Assembly: GCA_028140795.1 (NCBI GenBank)
Contig: JAOIOW010000001.1
Coordinates: 212,466 to 276,465, forward strand
Direction: 5' to 3'
DNA from: Fidelibacterota bacterium
GTDB lineage: Bacteria > Fidelibacterota > Marinisomatia > Marinisomatales > Marinisomataceae
DNA: 64,000 bases
In this document: positions 16,291-25,481 of the stretch, one piece after another
Numbering within the stretch: position 1 is the first letter of the stretch
Layout: every line of letters starts with the position of its first letter
Made by a program: the position numbers and the translations under genes
Notes under the pieces: generated by a model
Seen by the model: the letters and a program-made list of their open reading frames with translations, nothing else
What the model was told of the DNA's origin: nothing
Databases searched by the model: none

Positions 16291-19104
16291 ATGAAAAATA
16301 AGTTAAAAATACGTGGCGCTAGACAACACAATTTGAAAGATATTGCTGTTGATATTGAAAAAAATAAATTAGTAGTTATCACAGGGCCATCTGGCTCTGG
16401 TAAGTCATCACTGGCTTTTGATACAATTTATGCTGAAGGGCAGAGAAGATACGTCGAATCTCTTTCAGCATATGCAAGACAATTTCTTGATCTAATGGAA
16501 AAACCTGATGTTGATACAATCGAAGGTCTATCTCCAGCAATATCAATTGAACAAAAAACAGGTTCACGCAATCCAAGATCTACCGTTGGTACAATTACAG
16601 AAATTCACGACTATTTAAGATTGCTTTATGCTAGTATAGGACAGCCGCATTGTTGGGAATGTTCAAGACCAATTACAAGACAATCCCCAGAACAAATAGT
16701 AGAACAAATTTTAAAATCTCACAAAGGAGAAAAAGCATATATATTATCTCCAGTAGTTCAAGGCAGAAAAGGAGAACATAAAACGGTTCTTGAAGAATTA
16801 AAAAAGAAGGGATTTCTCAGGGCAAGAATAGATAAAGAAATTGTATCTATAAGAAAAATACCTTCACTAGAAAAAAATAAAAACCACAACATAGACGTTC
16901 TAGTCGATAGAGTCCTAGTTGAAAAAGATATTAAATCGAGGCTCTTAGAATCTGTTGAGTTGGCGCTAAGTATGGGCAATGGAATTTGCGTAATAAATAT
17001 TAATAGTAAAGAAGACTACTTATTTAGCGAACATTTTGCATGCGCTTATCACCCCTATGTTATGATGACTGATTTGACACCAAGAATGTTTTCCTTTAAT
17101 TCTCCATATGGTGCTTGCCAACAATGTGATGGATTAGGATATATAACAGAGATAGATCCAAATCTTGTCGTTCCAGATACCAAAAAATCTCTAATACAGG
17201 AAGCAATTAAACCTATTGGAAGTCAACCTAAAGGATTTCATGGCAGCAAGCTAAGAGCGCTTGCACGAGAATTTGATTTATCGTTCTCAAAACCTTGGAA
17301 CAAGCTCTCAAAAGAAATAAGAACAATTTTATTATATGGTTTAAGTGGAAAAAAAATTAATGTGGATTATAATAGCTCTAACTTTTCTGGAACATATAAA
17401 GGAAAATGGGAGGGGGTTATTCCTGAGCTTCAAAGAAGGTATAAGCAAACCCAGTCGTTTGGAATAAGAAGATGGATTGAAAGCTTTATGAGCACAAGGG
17501 TTTGTGATGGCTGTAAAGGAAAAAGACTTAAAGACTCTTCATTAAATGTAAAGGTCGGTTCAATTAACATTGGAGAGGTATGTTCAAAAAATATTTCTGA
17601 CACATTAGAATTTTTTGAAAAACTTGAATTGACAGAAAGTCAAAATGAAATAGCAGGAGGAATTTTAAATGAGACCAAAAAAAGACTCAGCTTCCTCATT
17701 AATGTTGGCTTGAATTATTTAACACTTGATAGAGCTTCCCGCACACTTTCCGGTGGGGAGGCTCAAAGAATTAGGCTAGCGTCTCAGGTTGGTTCACAAT
17801 TGACTGGAGTGTTGTATGTGTTGGATGAACCGTCCATTGGTTTACACCCCAGAGATAATGATAGACTGCTTGATACTTTAAAATCACTTAAAGAAATCGG
17901 TAACACAGTAATAGTGGTTGAGCACGATTTAGATACTATAGAATCAGCTGATCAAATTATTGATATGGGGCCAAAGGCTGGATTTCATGGCGGAGAAGTT
18001 GTTTTTTCAGGCAAGCTAGAACAAATAACAAAACATAAAAAAAGCTTAACAGGTAAATATTTATCAGGAGAAAAATTTATTTCTTTACCAAATTATAGAA
18101 CTACAACCTTTGATCATTTTTCAATTATTGGCGCTTCTGGCAATAATTTGAAAAACGTAGATGTCAGTTTTCCATATGAGAGGCTCATTGCTATTACAGG
18201 TGTATCAGGAAGTGGGAAAAGCTCTCTGATTAATCAAACCCTCTATCCAGCGCTATCTAACATGGTGAATTTTGGTGTAAAAGACATGCTTCCATTTAAA
18301 AATCTTGTAAGAACAGATAAAATTGAAAGAGTGATAAATGTAGATCAAAAACCAATTGGTAAAACCCCAAGATCTAACCCCGCTACTTATACTGGAATTT
18401 TTACTCATATTAGAGATTTATTTGCGCAAACCAGGGAAGCAAAAATAAGGGGTTATAAGATTGGAAGGTTTTCTTTTAATGTAAAAGGTGGTAGATGTGA
18501 ATCCTGTCAAGGAGCAGGCATTATAAAAATTGAAATGAATTTTTTGCCAGATGTTTATGTTAATTGCGACGATTGTAATGGTAAAAGGTATAACAAAGAA
18601 ACCTTACAAATTGAATATAAAAATAAAAACATTGATGATATATTAAATATGTCAGTAGAAGATGCTAGAGTATTTTTTAAAAACATACAGCCTATTAAAA
18701 AAAGATTGGACACATTACATGATGTTGGTTTGGGATATATAAAGTTGGGACAACAGGCTACAACTCTTTCTGGCGGAGAGGCACAAAGAATTAAACTTTC
18801 TACTGAACTATCAAAAACAAGCACAAAAAATACCGTATATTTTCTTGATGAGCCAACAACAGGATTACATGTTGATGATATTCAAATGTTATTATCTGTT
18901 TTACAAAAACTTGTAGATCAAGGTAATACTATCATTGTAATCGAACATAATTTGGATGTAGTGAAATGCGCTGATTGGGTTATTGATCTCGGACCAGAGG
19001 GTGGAGAAGGTGGTGGAACAGTTGTTGCTCAAGGAACAGTGGAAGAGATATCTAGAAACAAAAGCTCAATTACAGGAAAATTTCTTAAAAAAGTTCTAAA
19101 ATAA
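16291..19104 (+). CDS. uvrA: Excinuclease ABC subunit A
   Basis: Damage-recognition ATPase of nucleotide excision repair, 937 residues. Two ABC modules are visible: Walker A GPSGSGKSS and GVSGSGKSS, and signatures LSGGEAQR twice, each followed by a Walker B (LDEPSIGLHP, LDEPTTGLHV). The C-terminal zinc module is a full four-cysteine type (CESCQGAG ... CDDCNGK). The module near residues 250-285 reads CAYH ... CQQC, so one usual Cys is His, still able to bind zinc. It is followed after 41 bases by ruvB; no LexA-type site was recognised upstream. Confidence 0.97.
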   Translation: MKNKLKIRGARQHNLKDIAVDIEKNKLVVITGPSGSGKSSLAFDTIYAEGQRRYVESLSAYARQFLDLMEKPDVDTIEGLSPAISIEQKTGSRNPRSTVGTITEIHDYLRLLYASIGQPHCWECSRPITRQSPEQIVEQILKSHKGEKAYILSPVVQGRKGEHKTVLEELKKKGFLRARIDKEIVSIRKIPSLEKNKNHNIDVLVDRVLVEKDIKSRLLESVELALSMGNGICVININSKEDYLFSEHFACAYHPYVMMTDLTPRMFSFNSPYGACQQCDGLGYITEIDPNLVVPDTKKSLIQEAIKPIGSQPKGFHGSKLRALAREFDLSFSKPWNKLSKEIRTILLYGLSGKKINVDYNSSNFSGTYKGKWEGVIPELQRRYKQTQSFGIRRWIESFMSTRVCDGCKGKRLKDSSLNVKVGSINIGEVCSKNISDTLEFFEKLELTESQNEIAGGILNETKKRLSFLINVGLNYLTLDRASRTLSGGEAQRIRLASQVGSQLTGVLYVLDEPSIGLHPRDNDRLLDTLKSLKEIGNTVIVVEHDLDTIESADQIIDMGPKAGFHGGEVVFSGKLEQITKHKKSLTGKYLSGEKFISLPNYRTTTFDHFSIIGASGNNLKNVDVSFPYERLIAITGVSGSGKSSLINQTLYPALSNMVNFGVKDMLPFKNLVRTDKIERVINVDQKPIGKTPRSNPATYTGIFTHIRDLFAQTREAKIRGYKIGRFSFNVKGGRCESCQGAGIIKIEMNFLPDVYVNCDDCNGKRYNKETLQIEYKNKNIDDILNMSVEDARVFFKNIQPIKKRLDTLHDVGLGYIKLGQQATTLSGGEAQRIKLSTELSKTSTKNTVYFLDEPTTGLHVDDIQMLLSVLQKLVDQGNTIIVIEHNLDVVKCADWVIDLGPEGGEGGGTVVAQGTVEEISRNKSSITGKFLKKVLK

Positions 19105-19145
19105 TTTTTTGGATAACGGGCATTCCCTATTTATCTTAGTATATC

Positions 19146-20138
19146 GTGACCGATGAACAAAAAATAGTTATATCTTCGAACGAAGAAAAAAATTTTGATA
19201 AACAAATCAGACCAAATCTTTTTGATGATTTCATTGGGCAAGCATCCATTGTTAAATCTTTAAAAACTTATATAACCGCAGCAAAACAAAGAGGGGAAGC
19301 ATTAGACCATATACTTTTATATGGCCCCCCAGGACTTGGGAAGACAACACTTTCAAATATTATTGCCACAGAGCTTGAAAAAGGGTTTTTATCTACTTCG
19401 GGTCCAGTTATATCAATACCAGGAGACCTTTCAGGAATGTTGACCAATCTTCAAGATAGAGATGTGTTTTTCATAGATGAAATACATAGAGTTAATACTA
19501 CAGTTGAAGAATACCTTTATTCTGCAATGGAAGATTTTAAAATTGATATTTTAATAGACTCAGGACCCAATGCAAGAACAGTAAGGATTGACTTAGAGCC
19601 GTTTACGTTAGTTGGTGCAACAACCAGACTAGGAAATATTTCTACACCGATGCGAGATAGATTTGGTGCAATTTTTAGATTGGATTTTTACCAAAAAAAC
19701 GAAATCTTCAAAATATTAAAAAGAACAGCATCGATTTTAGAAATGAGTGTACAAGATGATGCGTTGATAGAAATAGCAGGAAGATCAAGAGGAACACCAC
19801 GAATAGCCAATAGGGTTTTAAAAAGAGTTAGAGATTTTGCTCAGGTAAAAAATGTCAAAGAAATTAAGGTTGAAGATGCTAGGAGCTCACTTGATAGTAT
19901 TGGTATTGATGAAAATGGATTAGAAAACATGGATCGTAAAATTTTAAAAAATCTTATTGTTAATTATAACGGTGGACCAACAGGTGGAAAATCATTAGCA
20001 ATCTCAATTAACGAAGATATTCAAACAATTGAAGATGTTTATGAACCTTATCTAATTAAAGAAGGTTTCATTGAAAGAACCTCTAGAGGAAGAATTGCGA
20101 CTGATAAAGCCTATGCTTTATTTGATTTAAAAAAATAA
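19146..20138 (+). CDS. ruvB: Holliday junction branch migration helicase RuvB
   Basis: Hexameric AAA+ motor that drives branch migration with RuvA; 330 residues. Motifs are the N-terminal RPNLFDDFIGQ, Walker A GPPGLGKTT, Walker B FIDEIHR, sensor 1 VGATTR, and a winged-helix C-terminus ending with FIERTSRGR. The start is GTG 19146. It lies between uvrA and queA; ruvA and ruvC are not in the window. Confidence 0.97.
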   Translation: MTDEQKIVISSNEEKNFDKQIRPNLFDDFIGQASIVKSLKTYITAAKQRGEALDHILLYGPPGLGKTTLSNIIATELEKGFLSTSGPVISIPGDLSGMLTNLQDRDVFFIDEIHRVNTTVEEYLYSAMEDFKIDILIDSGPNARTVRIDLEPFTLVGATTRLGNISTPMRDRFGAIFRLDFYQKNEIFKILKRTASILEMSVQDDALIEIAGRSRGTPRIANRVLKRVRDFAQVKNVKEIKVEDARSSLDSIGIDENGLENMDRKILKNLIVNYNGGPTGGKSLAISINEDIQTIEDVYEPYLIKEGFIERTSRGRIATDKAYALFDLKK

Positions 20139-20156
20139 GGAGAAAACTAAAGCTGT

Positions 20157-21209
20157 ATGATAGAAAAAAAGAAAAAGTATAAATTGAGCGATTTTAGGTA
20201 CCAATTACCAAAAAAATTTATTGCCCAAAAACCAAAACAGAAAAGAGATGGATCAAAAATGATGGTTTTGAATAGGGAAGAGCAAACCATTAAACATAAA
20301 AAGTTTTCAGACATTACAGATTATTTTCAAAAAAACGATTTATTAATTTTAAATAATACTAAAGTATTTCCAGCAAAGCTTTATGCAACCAAAGATAGGA
20401 CTGATGCAAAAGTTGAAATATTTCTTTTAAGAGAGCTCGGTGATCGTCTATGGGAGGTTCTTGTTAAACCAGCAAGAAAGGTGCGAATTGGTAATAAATT
20501 GATTTTATCTGATGGTCTTTTTTGCGACGTTATTGATAATACTGTTTCAGGCGGAAGAGTGGTAAGATTTGAGTTCGAGAAAGGCAATTTTGACGACATT
20601 TTAGATAAGCTTGGCCACCCTCCTTTGCCACCATATATTGAAAGACCAGCAACAGCTAGTGATAAAGAAAGATACCAAACAGTATATGCCGAAAAAAGAG
20701 GTGCAGTTGCAGCCCCTATTGCAGGACTTCACTTTACGCCTCAAATACTCAAAAAACTTGAAAAAAAGGGCGTGAATATTTACTACATCACTTTACATAT
20801 AGGTCTTGGAACATTTAAGCCAGTGCAGGTGGAGGATTTAAATAGGCACCATATGGACTCAGAATATTTTGAAGTTTCTCCCAGTACAGCTGTAGCAATC
20901 AATGAAGCAAAAAGAAAAAGAAGAAGAATATTTGCAGTTGGTACTTCAACTGTTAGAGCATTAGAGACTGTAAATGTTTCTGGATTTCAAATATCTCCTA
21001 AAAAAGGTTGGACAAATAAATTTATTCACCCCCCTCATGAGTTTAAAATAGTAGATGGACTGATCACAAATTTTCATCAACCAGAAAGCACGTTATTGAT
21101 GCTCACCTCGTCTTTTGGAGGATATAAATTCATAAAGGATGCATACAAAGTAGCTAAACAAAAAAACTATAGATTTTTGAGCTACGGGGACTCAATGCTG
21201 ATCACATAA
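20157..21209 (+). CDS. queA: tRNA preQ1(34) S-adenosylmethionine ribosyltransferase-isomerase
   Basis: Transfers the ribosyl part of S-adenosylmethionine to preQ1-modified tRNA, making epoxyqueuosine; 350 residues. Family motifs are LSDFRYQLPKKFIAQ at the N-terminus, LNNTKVFPAKL, PLPPYIERPA, AAPIAGLHFTP and LHIGLGTFKPV. A ribosome site (AAGGAG) overlaps the end of ruvB, 18 bases upstream. Pairing of ruvB with queA is a widespread arrangement. ispDF follows after one base. Confidence 0.96.
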   Translation: MIEKKKKYKLSDFRYQLPKKFIAQKPKQKRDGSKMMVLNREEQTIKHKKFSDITDYFQKNDLLILNNTKVFPAKLYATKDRTDAKVEIFLLRELGDRLWEVLVKPARKVRIGNKLILSDGLFCDVIDNTVSGGRVVRFEFEKGNFDDILDKLGHPPLPPYIERPATASDKERYQTVYAEKRGAVAAPIAGLHFTPQILKKLEKKGVNIYYITLHIGLGTFKPVQVEDLNRHHMDSEYFEVSPSTAVAINEAKRKRRRIFAVGTSTVRALETVNVSGFQISPKKGWTNKFIHPPHEFKIVDGLITNFHQPESTLLMLTSSFGGYKFIKDAYKVAKQKNYRFLSYGDSMLIT

Positions 21210-21210
21210 A

Positions 21211-22353
21211 ATGAAAAATATCGCAATTATAGTTGGAGCAGGATCAGGAGAAAGATTCGGCTCTTATAAGCAAGTAGAAACGATAAACAATAAGCCTGTA
21301 TATAAATATTCTATTGATGCTTTTCTTGATTCAGAATGTTTTTCTCAAATAATATTAGCTGTTCCAAAAAAATTGCTCAGTGTTATACTTAACCAATTAA
21401 ACGAAGATAGGTATAAAGATATAATAGTTTGTGAAGGAGGAAATACAAGATCACAATCTGTTTATAATGCATTTTCCAAAATTACAGAAAATGAGAAAAA
21501 TAAAATATTTATTCATGACGCAGCAAGGCCTTTGATCTCAACACAAATAATTCTAAACCTTGTACATTTCTCAAAAAAGGAAGATGCGGTTGTGCTAGCA
21601 AAAAAAATTAATGAAACGGTAAAATCTGTGAAGGCAGGGCAAACAAAGTTTACTGTAGATAGATCAACCTTATGGACTGCAGAAACACCACAAGTATTTA
21701 ATCAAGAAATTCTTCATGATGCTTATGACAGAAAGTTAGATAACATCGATGAATATTCAGATGAAGCTTCATTAGTTGAAGAATGTGGTTATGAGGTAAA
21801 AATTTGTGAAAATAGAAGTTTGAATACAAAAATTACAACAAAAGAAGATATAGATGTGATTTCAATAAATTTGATAGATAATGTTTTTTTTGGGCTTGGT
21901 CTTGACTGTCATTCTTTAGAAAAAGGAACTGGCATTACAATAGGGGGTTATAAAATTAAATGTAACTTAAAATCTGTTGCACACTCGGATGGAGATGTTT
22001 TGACGCATGCTATTATAGATGCATTATGCGGGGCATTAAATTTGGGTGATATAGGACAACATTTTCCTAATACCCCCAAAAATAAAAATATTTCGAGCAT
22101 TAAATTATTAGAAGAAATAATATCATTAATTCCCGAAAATATTAGCATTGAGAATATTGATGCTTCAGTTGTATTGAACAGCCCAAAAATCTCAAAATAC
22201 AAATCAAAAATAGCTTCAACATTAGCTCCAATATTAAAAATTTCTGAAAGCCAAATATCTATCAAAGGTATCACAAGTAACGGGCTGAGCTTTATAGATA
22301 TGAAAAATGGGTGGGGAGCAGAAGTAATTATTTCTCTAAAACGATGGAAATAA
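21211..22353 (+). CDS. ispDF: Bifunctional IspD-IspF
   Basis: Fusion of two non-consecutive enzymes of the methylerythritol phosphate pathway, 380 residues. Residues 1 to about 222 are the cytidylyltransferase IspD (VGAGSGERFGSYKQ, FIHDAARPLI, AETPQVF). Residues from about 226 are IspF, the 2,4-cyclodiphosphate synthase (GLDCHSLEKG with metal ligands D and H, VAHSDGDVLTHAI, LGDIGQHFP). The two activities are joined without a long linker. ispE overlaps its end by 10 bases, so three pathway steps are co-translated. dxr is elsewhere in the window. Confidence 0.96.
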   Translation: MKNIAIIVGAGSGERFGSYKQVETINNKPVYKYSIDAFLDSECFSQIILAVPKKLLSVILNQLNEDRYKDIIVCEGGNTRSQSVYNAFSKITENEKNKIFIHDAARPLISTQIILNLVHFSKKEDAVVLAKKINETVKSVKAGQTKFTVDRSTLWTAETPQVFNQEILHDAYDRKLDNIDEYSDEASLVEECGYEVKICENRSLNTKITTKEDIDVISINLIDNVFFGLGLDCHSLEKGTGITIGGYKIKCNLKSVAHSDGDVLTHAIIDALCGALNLGDIGQHFPNTPKNKNISSIKLLEEIISLIPENISIENIDASVVLNSPKISKYKSKIASTLAPILKISESQISIKGITSNGLSFIDMKNGWGAEVIISLKRWK

Positions 22354-23180
22354 AATCAACTTCAAAGATTAATATAGGGCTGCACGTCCACAATAAAAGA
22401 AGTGATGGCTTTCATAATATTTCAACATTATTTCAAGAGATAGATCTTTGTGATACAATCAAAATGATAGAAGACAAAAATTTTTCATGCACAACAGATT
22501 GTGGTACTATTATAGAGAAAGATAATTTTGGAACAAAAGCATTTAATGTAATGAAAGCACAGTATCCTGACATGCCCAATGTACGTATTTCTATTAAAAA
22601 AACAGTACCTACAAATGCTGGTCTTGGTGGAGGATCCAGTAACGGAACTGCAGTATTAGTGGGATTGAATAATCTTTTCAAGCTTGAATTAAGCAACCAA
22701 AAATTATCTAAAATGGCAAGCAAGATTAGCTCCGACTCTGCTTTTTTTGTAAACGGGGGACTGCAATTTGGCAGTCAGAGAGGAGAAGCTCTTGATGTTA
22801 TCCAAAATATAAAAGTACCCAAACATATTTTATTAGTTCACCCAGGTATTAAAATCAGTACAAAAGAGGCTTTTGGTCATTTAAAAAACCATTTGTTAAA
22901 TGAAAATATGGACATTAACTTGTCGCAATTATTAAGAGAATTAAATAATTATAGTTTTAATTCTAAGCTATTTAAAAATGATTTTGAGATGTACGTTTTT
23001 GAAACACATCCAGAAATTGGCGCAATAAAATTAAAAATATTGGATTTAGGTGCAATATATGCCAGTTTGTCGGGTACGGGTTCGACTGTGTTTGGAATAT
23101 TTTCCTCAAAAAAAGATTTGCTTAAAGCACAATCTTTCTTTAGTCCCCAATACTCAACTTACTATGTAAATCCAATTTAA
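22344..23180 (+). CDS. ispE: 4-diphosphocytidyl-2-C-methyl-D-erythritol kinase
   Basis: GHMP-family kinase of 278 residues acting between IspD and IspF. The motifs are STSKINIGLHV at the N-terminus, the ATP loop PTNAGLGGGSSNGTA, and SLSGTGSTVFGIF near the end. The start is ATG 22344, inside the last codons of ispDF; an upstream in-frame ATG at 22311 would overlap by more and adds residues not found in the family. The tRNA-Gln gene follows after 4 bases. Confidence 0.95.
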   Translation: MEIKSTSKINIGLHVHNKRSDGFHNISTLFQEIDLCDTIKMIEDKNFSCTTDCGTIIEKDNFGTKAFNVMKAQYPDMPNVRISIKKTVPTNAGLGGGSSNGTAVLVGLNNLFKLELSNQKLSKMASKISSDSAFFVNGGLQFGSQRGEALDVIQNIKVPKHILLVHPGIKISTKEAFGHLKNHLLNENMDINLSQLLRELNNYSFNSKLFKNDFEMYVFETHPEIGAIKLKILDLGAIYASLSGTGSTVFGIFSSKKDLLKAQSFFSPQYSTYYVNPI

Positions 23181-23184
23181 TTTT

Positions 23185-23256
23185 TGGGGAGTCGTCTAAT
23201 TGGCAGGACACCTGGTTTTGGTCCAGGCAGTCGGGGTTCGAGTCCCTGCTCCCCAA
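23185..23256 (+). tRNA. tRNA-Gln (anticodon TTG)
   Basis: A 72-base cloverleaf can be drawn: acceptor stem TGGGGAG with CTCCCCA, anticodon stem CCTGG/CCAGG around the loop TTTTGGT (anticodon TTG), and T-arm GGGTTCGAGTCC-like. The 3' CCA is not encoded. It lies between ispE and prs and is probably co-transcribed with them. Confidence 0.95.
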
Positions 23257-23263
23257 CAAAATT

Positions 23264-24226
23264 ATGGGTAAATATGTAAAAAAAATATTCGCAGGATCTA
23301 GCAATCCTCAGCTTGCAACTAAGATTGCAGCAGAGTGTGGTGTATCTCTTGGTGAATTATCTATTAAACGCTTTAGTGATGGAGAAATTTGGGTAAAATT
23401 TGAGGAAAACCTTAGAGGCAATGACGTTTATCTTGTTCAGTCTACTAACGCGCCTGCAGATAATATCATAGAATTAGCGTTACTTATTGATGCAGCAAAA
23501 AGAGCTAGTGCCCAAAGAATTAATGTGATAATGCCATACTTTGGATATTCAAGACAAGACCGCAAAGACGAGCCAAGAGTTCCAATTTCTGCCAAAGTCA
23601 TGATGGATATTTTTATTAAAGCAGGAGCAGATAGAGTTGTCACTATGGATCTTCATTCAACACAAATTCAAGGCTTTTCATCCAAACCTGTAGACAATAT
23701 TTACGGTAGCCTCGTTTTAATGCCTGAATTGGAAAAACATTTCAAAGATTTATCATCTGATGACAATTTTACAGTTTTAATCCCAGATATGGGATCAAGT
23801 AAGTTAGGACAATCTTATGCCAAAAGATTAGGTATGAGTTTTGCTCTCATTGATAAAAGAAGAAACGCACATAATCAATCTGAAGTTGTATCTGTCGTTG
23901 GAGAGTTAAAAAATCAACATGTATTAATCATTGATGATATGATTGATACTGCCGGCACTATTTCTAATGCTGCTAAAGTAGCTAAAGAAAAAGGAGCTTT
24001 ATCAGTAACTGTGGCTGCAACACACGGCATATTATCTTCCAATGCAATTGAAAAATTATCAGATGATATTGTTGATTCTATATTTATTACAGACACAATA
24101 GATATGTCACACATTAATAATTGCGAAAAACTTAAAACTATTTCATCTGCAAAAATTTTTGCAGAAACAATTAACAGGATTCATAGCGGTGAATCAGTCA
24201 GTCAACTATTTAGGAAAGTAACATGA
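23264..24226 (+). CDS. prs: Ribose-phosphate pyrophosphokinase
   Basis: Makes PRPP from ribose 5-phosphate and ATP for nucleotide, His and Trp synthesis; 320 residues, standard length. Motifs are FAGSSNPQLA near the N-terminus, FSDGEIWV, DLHSTQIQGF with the metal-binding His, and the PRPP loop VLIIDDMIDTAGT. It starts 7 bases after the tRNA. Its stop overlaps rplY by 4 bases (ATGA); prs-rplY-pth is a common gene order. Confidence 0.97.
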   Translation: MGKYVKKIFAGSSNPQLATKIAAECGVSLGELSIKRFSDGEIWVKFEENLRGNDVYLVQSTNAPADNIIELALLIDAAKRASAQRINVIMPYFGYSRQDRKDEPRVPISAKVMMDIFIKAGADRVVTMDLHSTQIQGFSSKPVDNIYGSLVLMPELEKHFKDLSSDDNFTVLIPDMGSSKLGQSYAKRLGMSFALIDKRRNAHNQSEVVSVVGELKNQHVLIIDDMIDTAGTISNAAKVAKEKGALSVTVAATHGILSSNAIEKLSDDIVDSIFITDTIDMSHINNCEKLKTISSAKIFAETINRIHSGESVSQLFRKVT

Positions 24227-24912
24227 GTAAATTTGAAAAATTAAATGTAGATATTAGAAAAGAACACGGCACATCAGCAGCTAGAAGAGCTAGATTGCAA
24301 AATAAGGTGCCCGCAGTTGTTTATCATTCGGGAATAGAGGCAACACCTCTTTCTGTTGATAAAATAAGTTTAAATAAAGCACTTAGAACAGGTCAAATGA
24401 TTTTTGAGGTTAATGTTGAGGATAAAAATCAATTTGTCTTAGTAAAGGAAATCCAGTATCACCCGGTTACAGATGAAATCATTCACGTAGATTTTCAAAA
24501 AGTAAAAGAAGATGAGAAGATTTCTCTTGAAGTGGCTGTTAGAAGCTCTGGAGAGGCCCAGGGAGTAAAACTTGGAGGACTGTTGGTTCAAATGCTAAAC
24601 TCAGTAACCATTAAATGTAAACCAGCAGAGATTCCTGAGTTCCTTGAAATTGATGTAACAGATATGGAAATGAACACAAATCTTTTTGTTAAAGATATTA
24701 CTCTTCCAACAGATGTTGAAATGTTAACAGCTGAAGATATTGCAGTAGTTTCAGTGCAAGAGCCTAAACAAGAAAAAGAAGAAGAAGTGGGTGAAGATAC
24801 AGAAAGCAGTGAAATGGATGAATCTTCTGACGCGGATGAAAAGCCTGCAGAAGATGAAGCCACAGATGAGAGCTCTGAAGAAGCAAAAGATGAGTCTGGA
24901 GATGAGGGATAA
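24223..24912 (+). CDS. rplY: 50S ribosomal protein L25/Ctc, acidic tail
   Basis: 5S rRNA-binding ribosomal protein of the long (Ctc/TL5) type, 229 residues. The N-terminal L25 domain (RKEHGTSAARRARLQ, VPAVVYH) covers roughly residues 1-90, and the beta-rich Ctc domain runs to about 182. The last 45 residues are almost only Glu, Asp, Ser, Ala and Lys, an acidic disordered tail. Overlaps with prs (ATGA) and pth (TAATG) show translational coupling. Confidence 0.95.
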   Translation: MSKFEKLNVDIRKEHGTSAARRARLQNKVPAVVYHSGIEATPLSVDKISLNKALRTGQMIFEVNVEDKNQFVLVKEIQYHPVTDEIIHVDFQKVKEDEKISLEVAVRSSGEAQGVKLGGLLVQMLNSVTIKCKPAEIPEFLEIDVTDMEMNTNLFVKDITLPTDVEMLTAEDIAVVSVQEPKQEKEEEVGEDTESSEMDESSDADEKPAEDEATDESSEEAKDESGDEG

Positions 24913-25481
24913 TGATAATTTTTGTCGGACTTGGTAATCATGAAACTAGGTACCACAATACCAAACATAATGTTGGTTATTGGGTGTTAGATAGTTTTGC
25001 AAAAAAATATGGTCTTGAGTTTAAGCCTGGGAAAGGAAATTATTTTGTTGCAAAAAAAGGATCTAGTTTTATGCTCATTAAACCAACAACTGGTATGAAT
25101 AATAGCGGGGCTATTATTAATGAAGTCTTGAATTTTTATAAGGCAAAAAAAGAAGATCTGGTAATAATTTTTGATGATGTAGATCTTCCGCTTGGAGAAA
25201 TAAGATTTCGTTCTGATGGGGGTGATGGTTGTCACAACGGAATGAAATCCGTCTTACAATATGTATCAAGCGACAAAGTTAAAAGATTAAAAGTTGGAAT
25301 AGCAGCCTCTGATTACAAAAGACCTTCTGAAAAATATGTTTTAAAACCATTTAATAAGCGTTTTAATTCATTGGTTGATGAGGTCTTAATTTTTGCAAAT
25401 GAAGCAATGCAGTCACTTTTAGATAATGGTGAAGAATTCACAATGAATAATTATAATAATCAAACTATAGGAGTAGCATAG
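24912..25481 (+). CDS. pth: Aminoacyl-tRNA hydrolase
   Basis: Recycles peptidyl-tRNA released from stalled ribosomes; 189 residues. Family residues are visible: [21 protein letters not shown] with the catalytic His, [24 protein letters not shown], and [11 protein letters not shown] (the usual GGxxGHNGL has Cys instead of Gly before His). The start overlaps rplY, and the stop overlaps the GTG of hppA by one base. Confidence 0.95.
   Translation: MIIFVGLGNHETRYHNTKHNVGYWVLDSFAKKYGLEFKPGKGNYFVAKKGSSFMLIKPTTGMNNSGAIINEVLNFYKAKKEDLVIIFDDVDLPLGEIRFRSDGGDGCHNGMKSVLQYVSSDKVKRLKVGIAASDYKRPSEKYVLKPFNKRFNSLVDEVLIFANEAMQSLLDNGEEFTMNNYNNQTIGVA

Noticed and set aside
24588-24968. Minus-strand Ser-rich frame opposite rplY
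   Set aside because: It is the mirror of the acidic L25 tail (GAA/GAT repeats read as TTC/ATC and Ser codons on the other strand).
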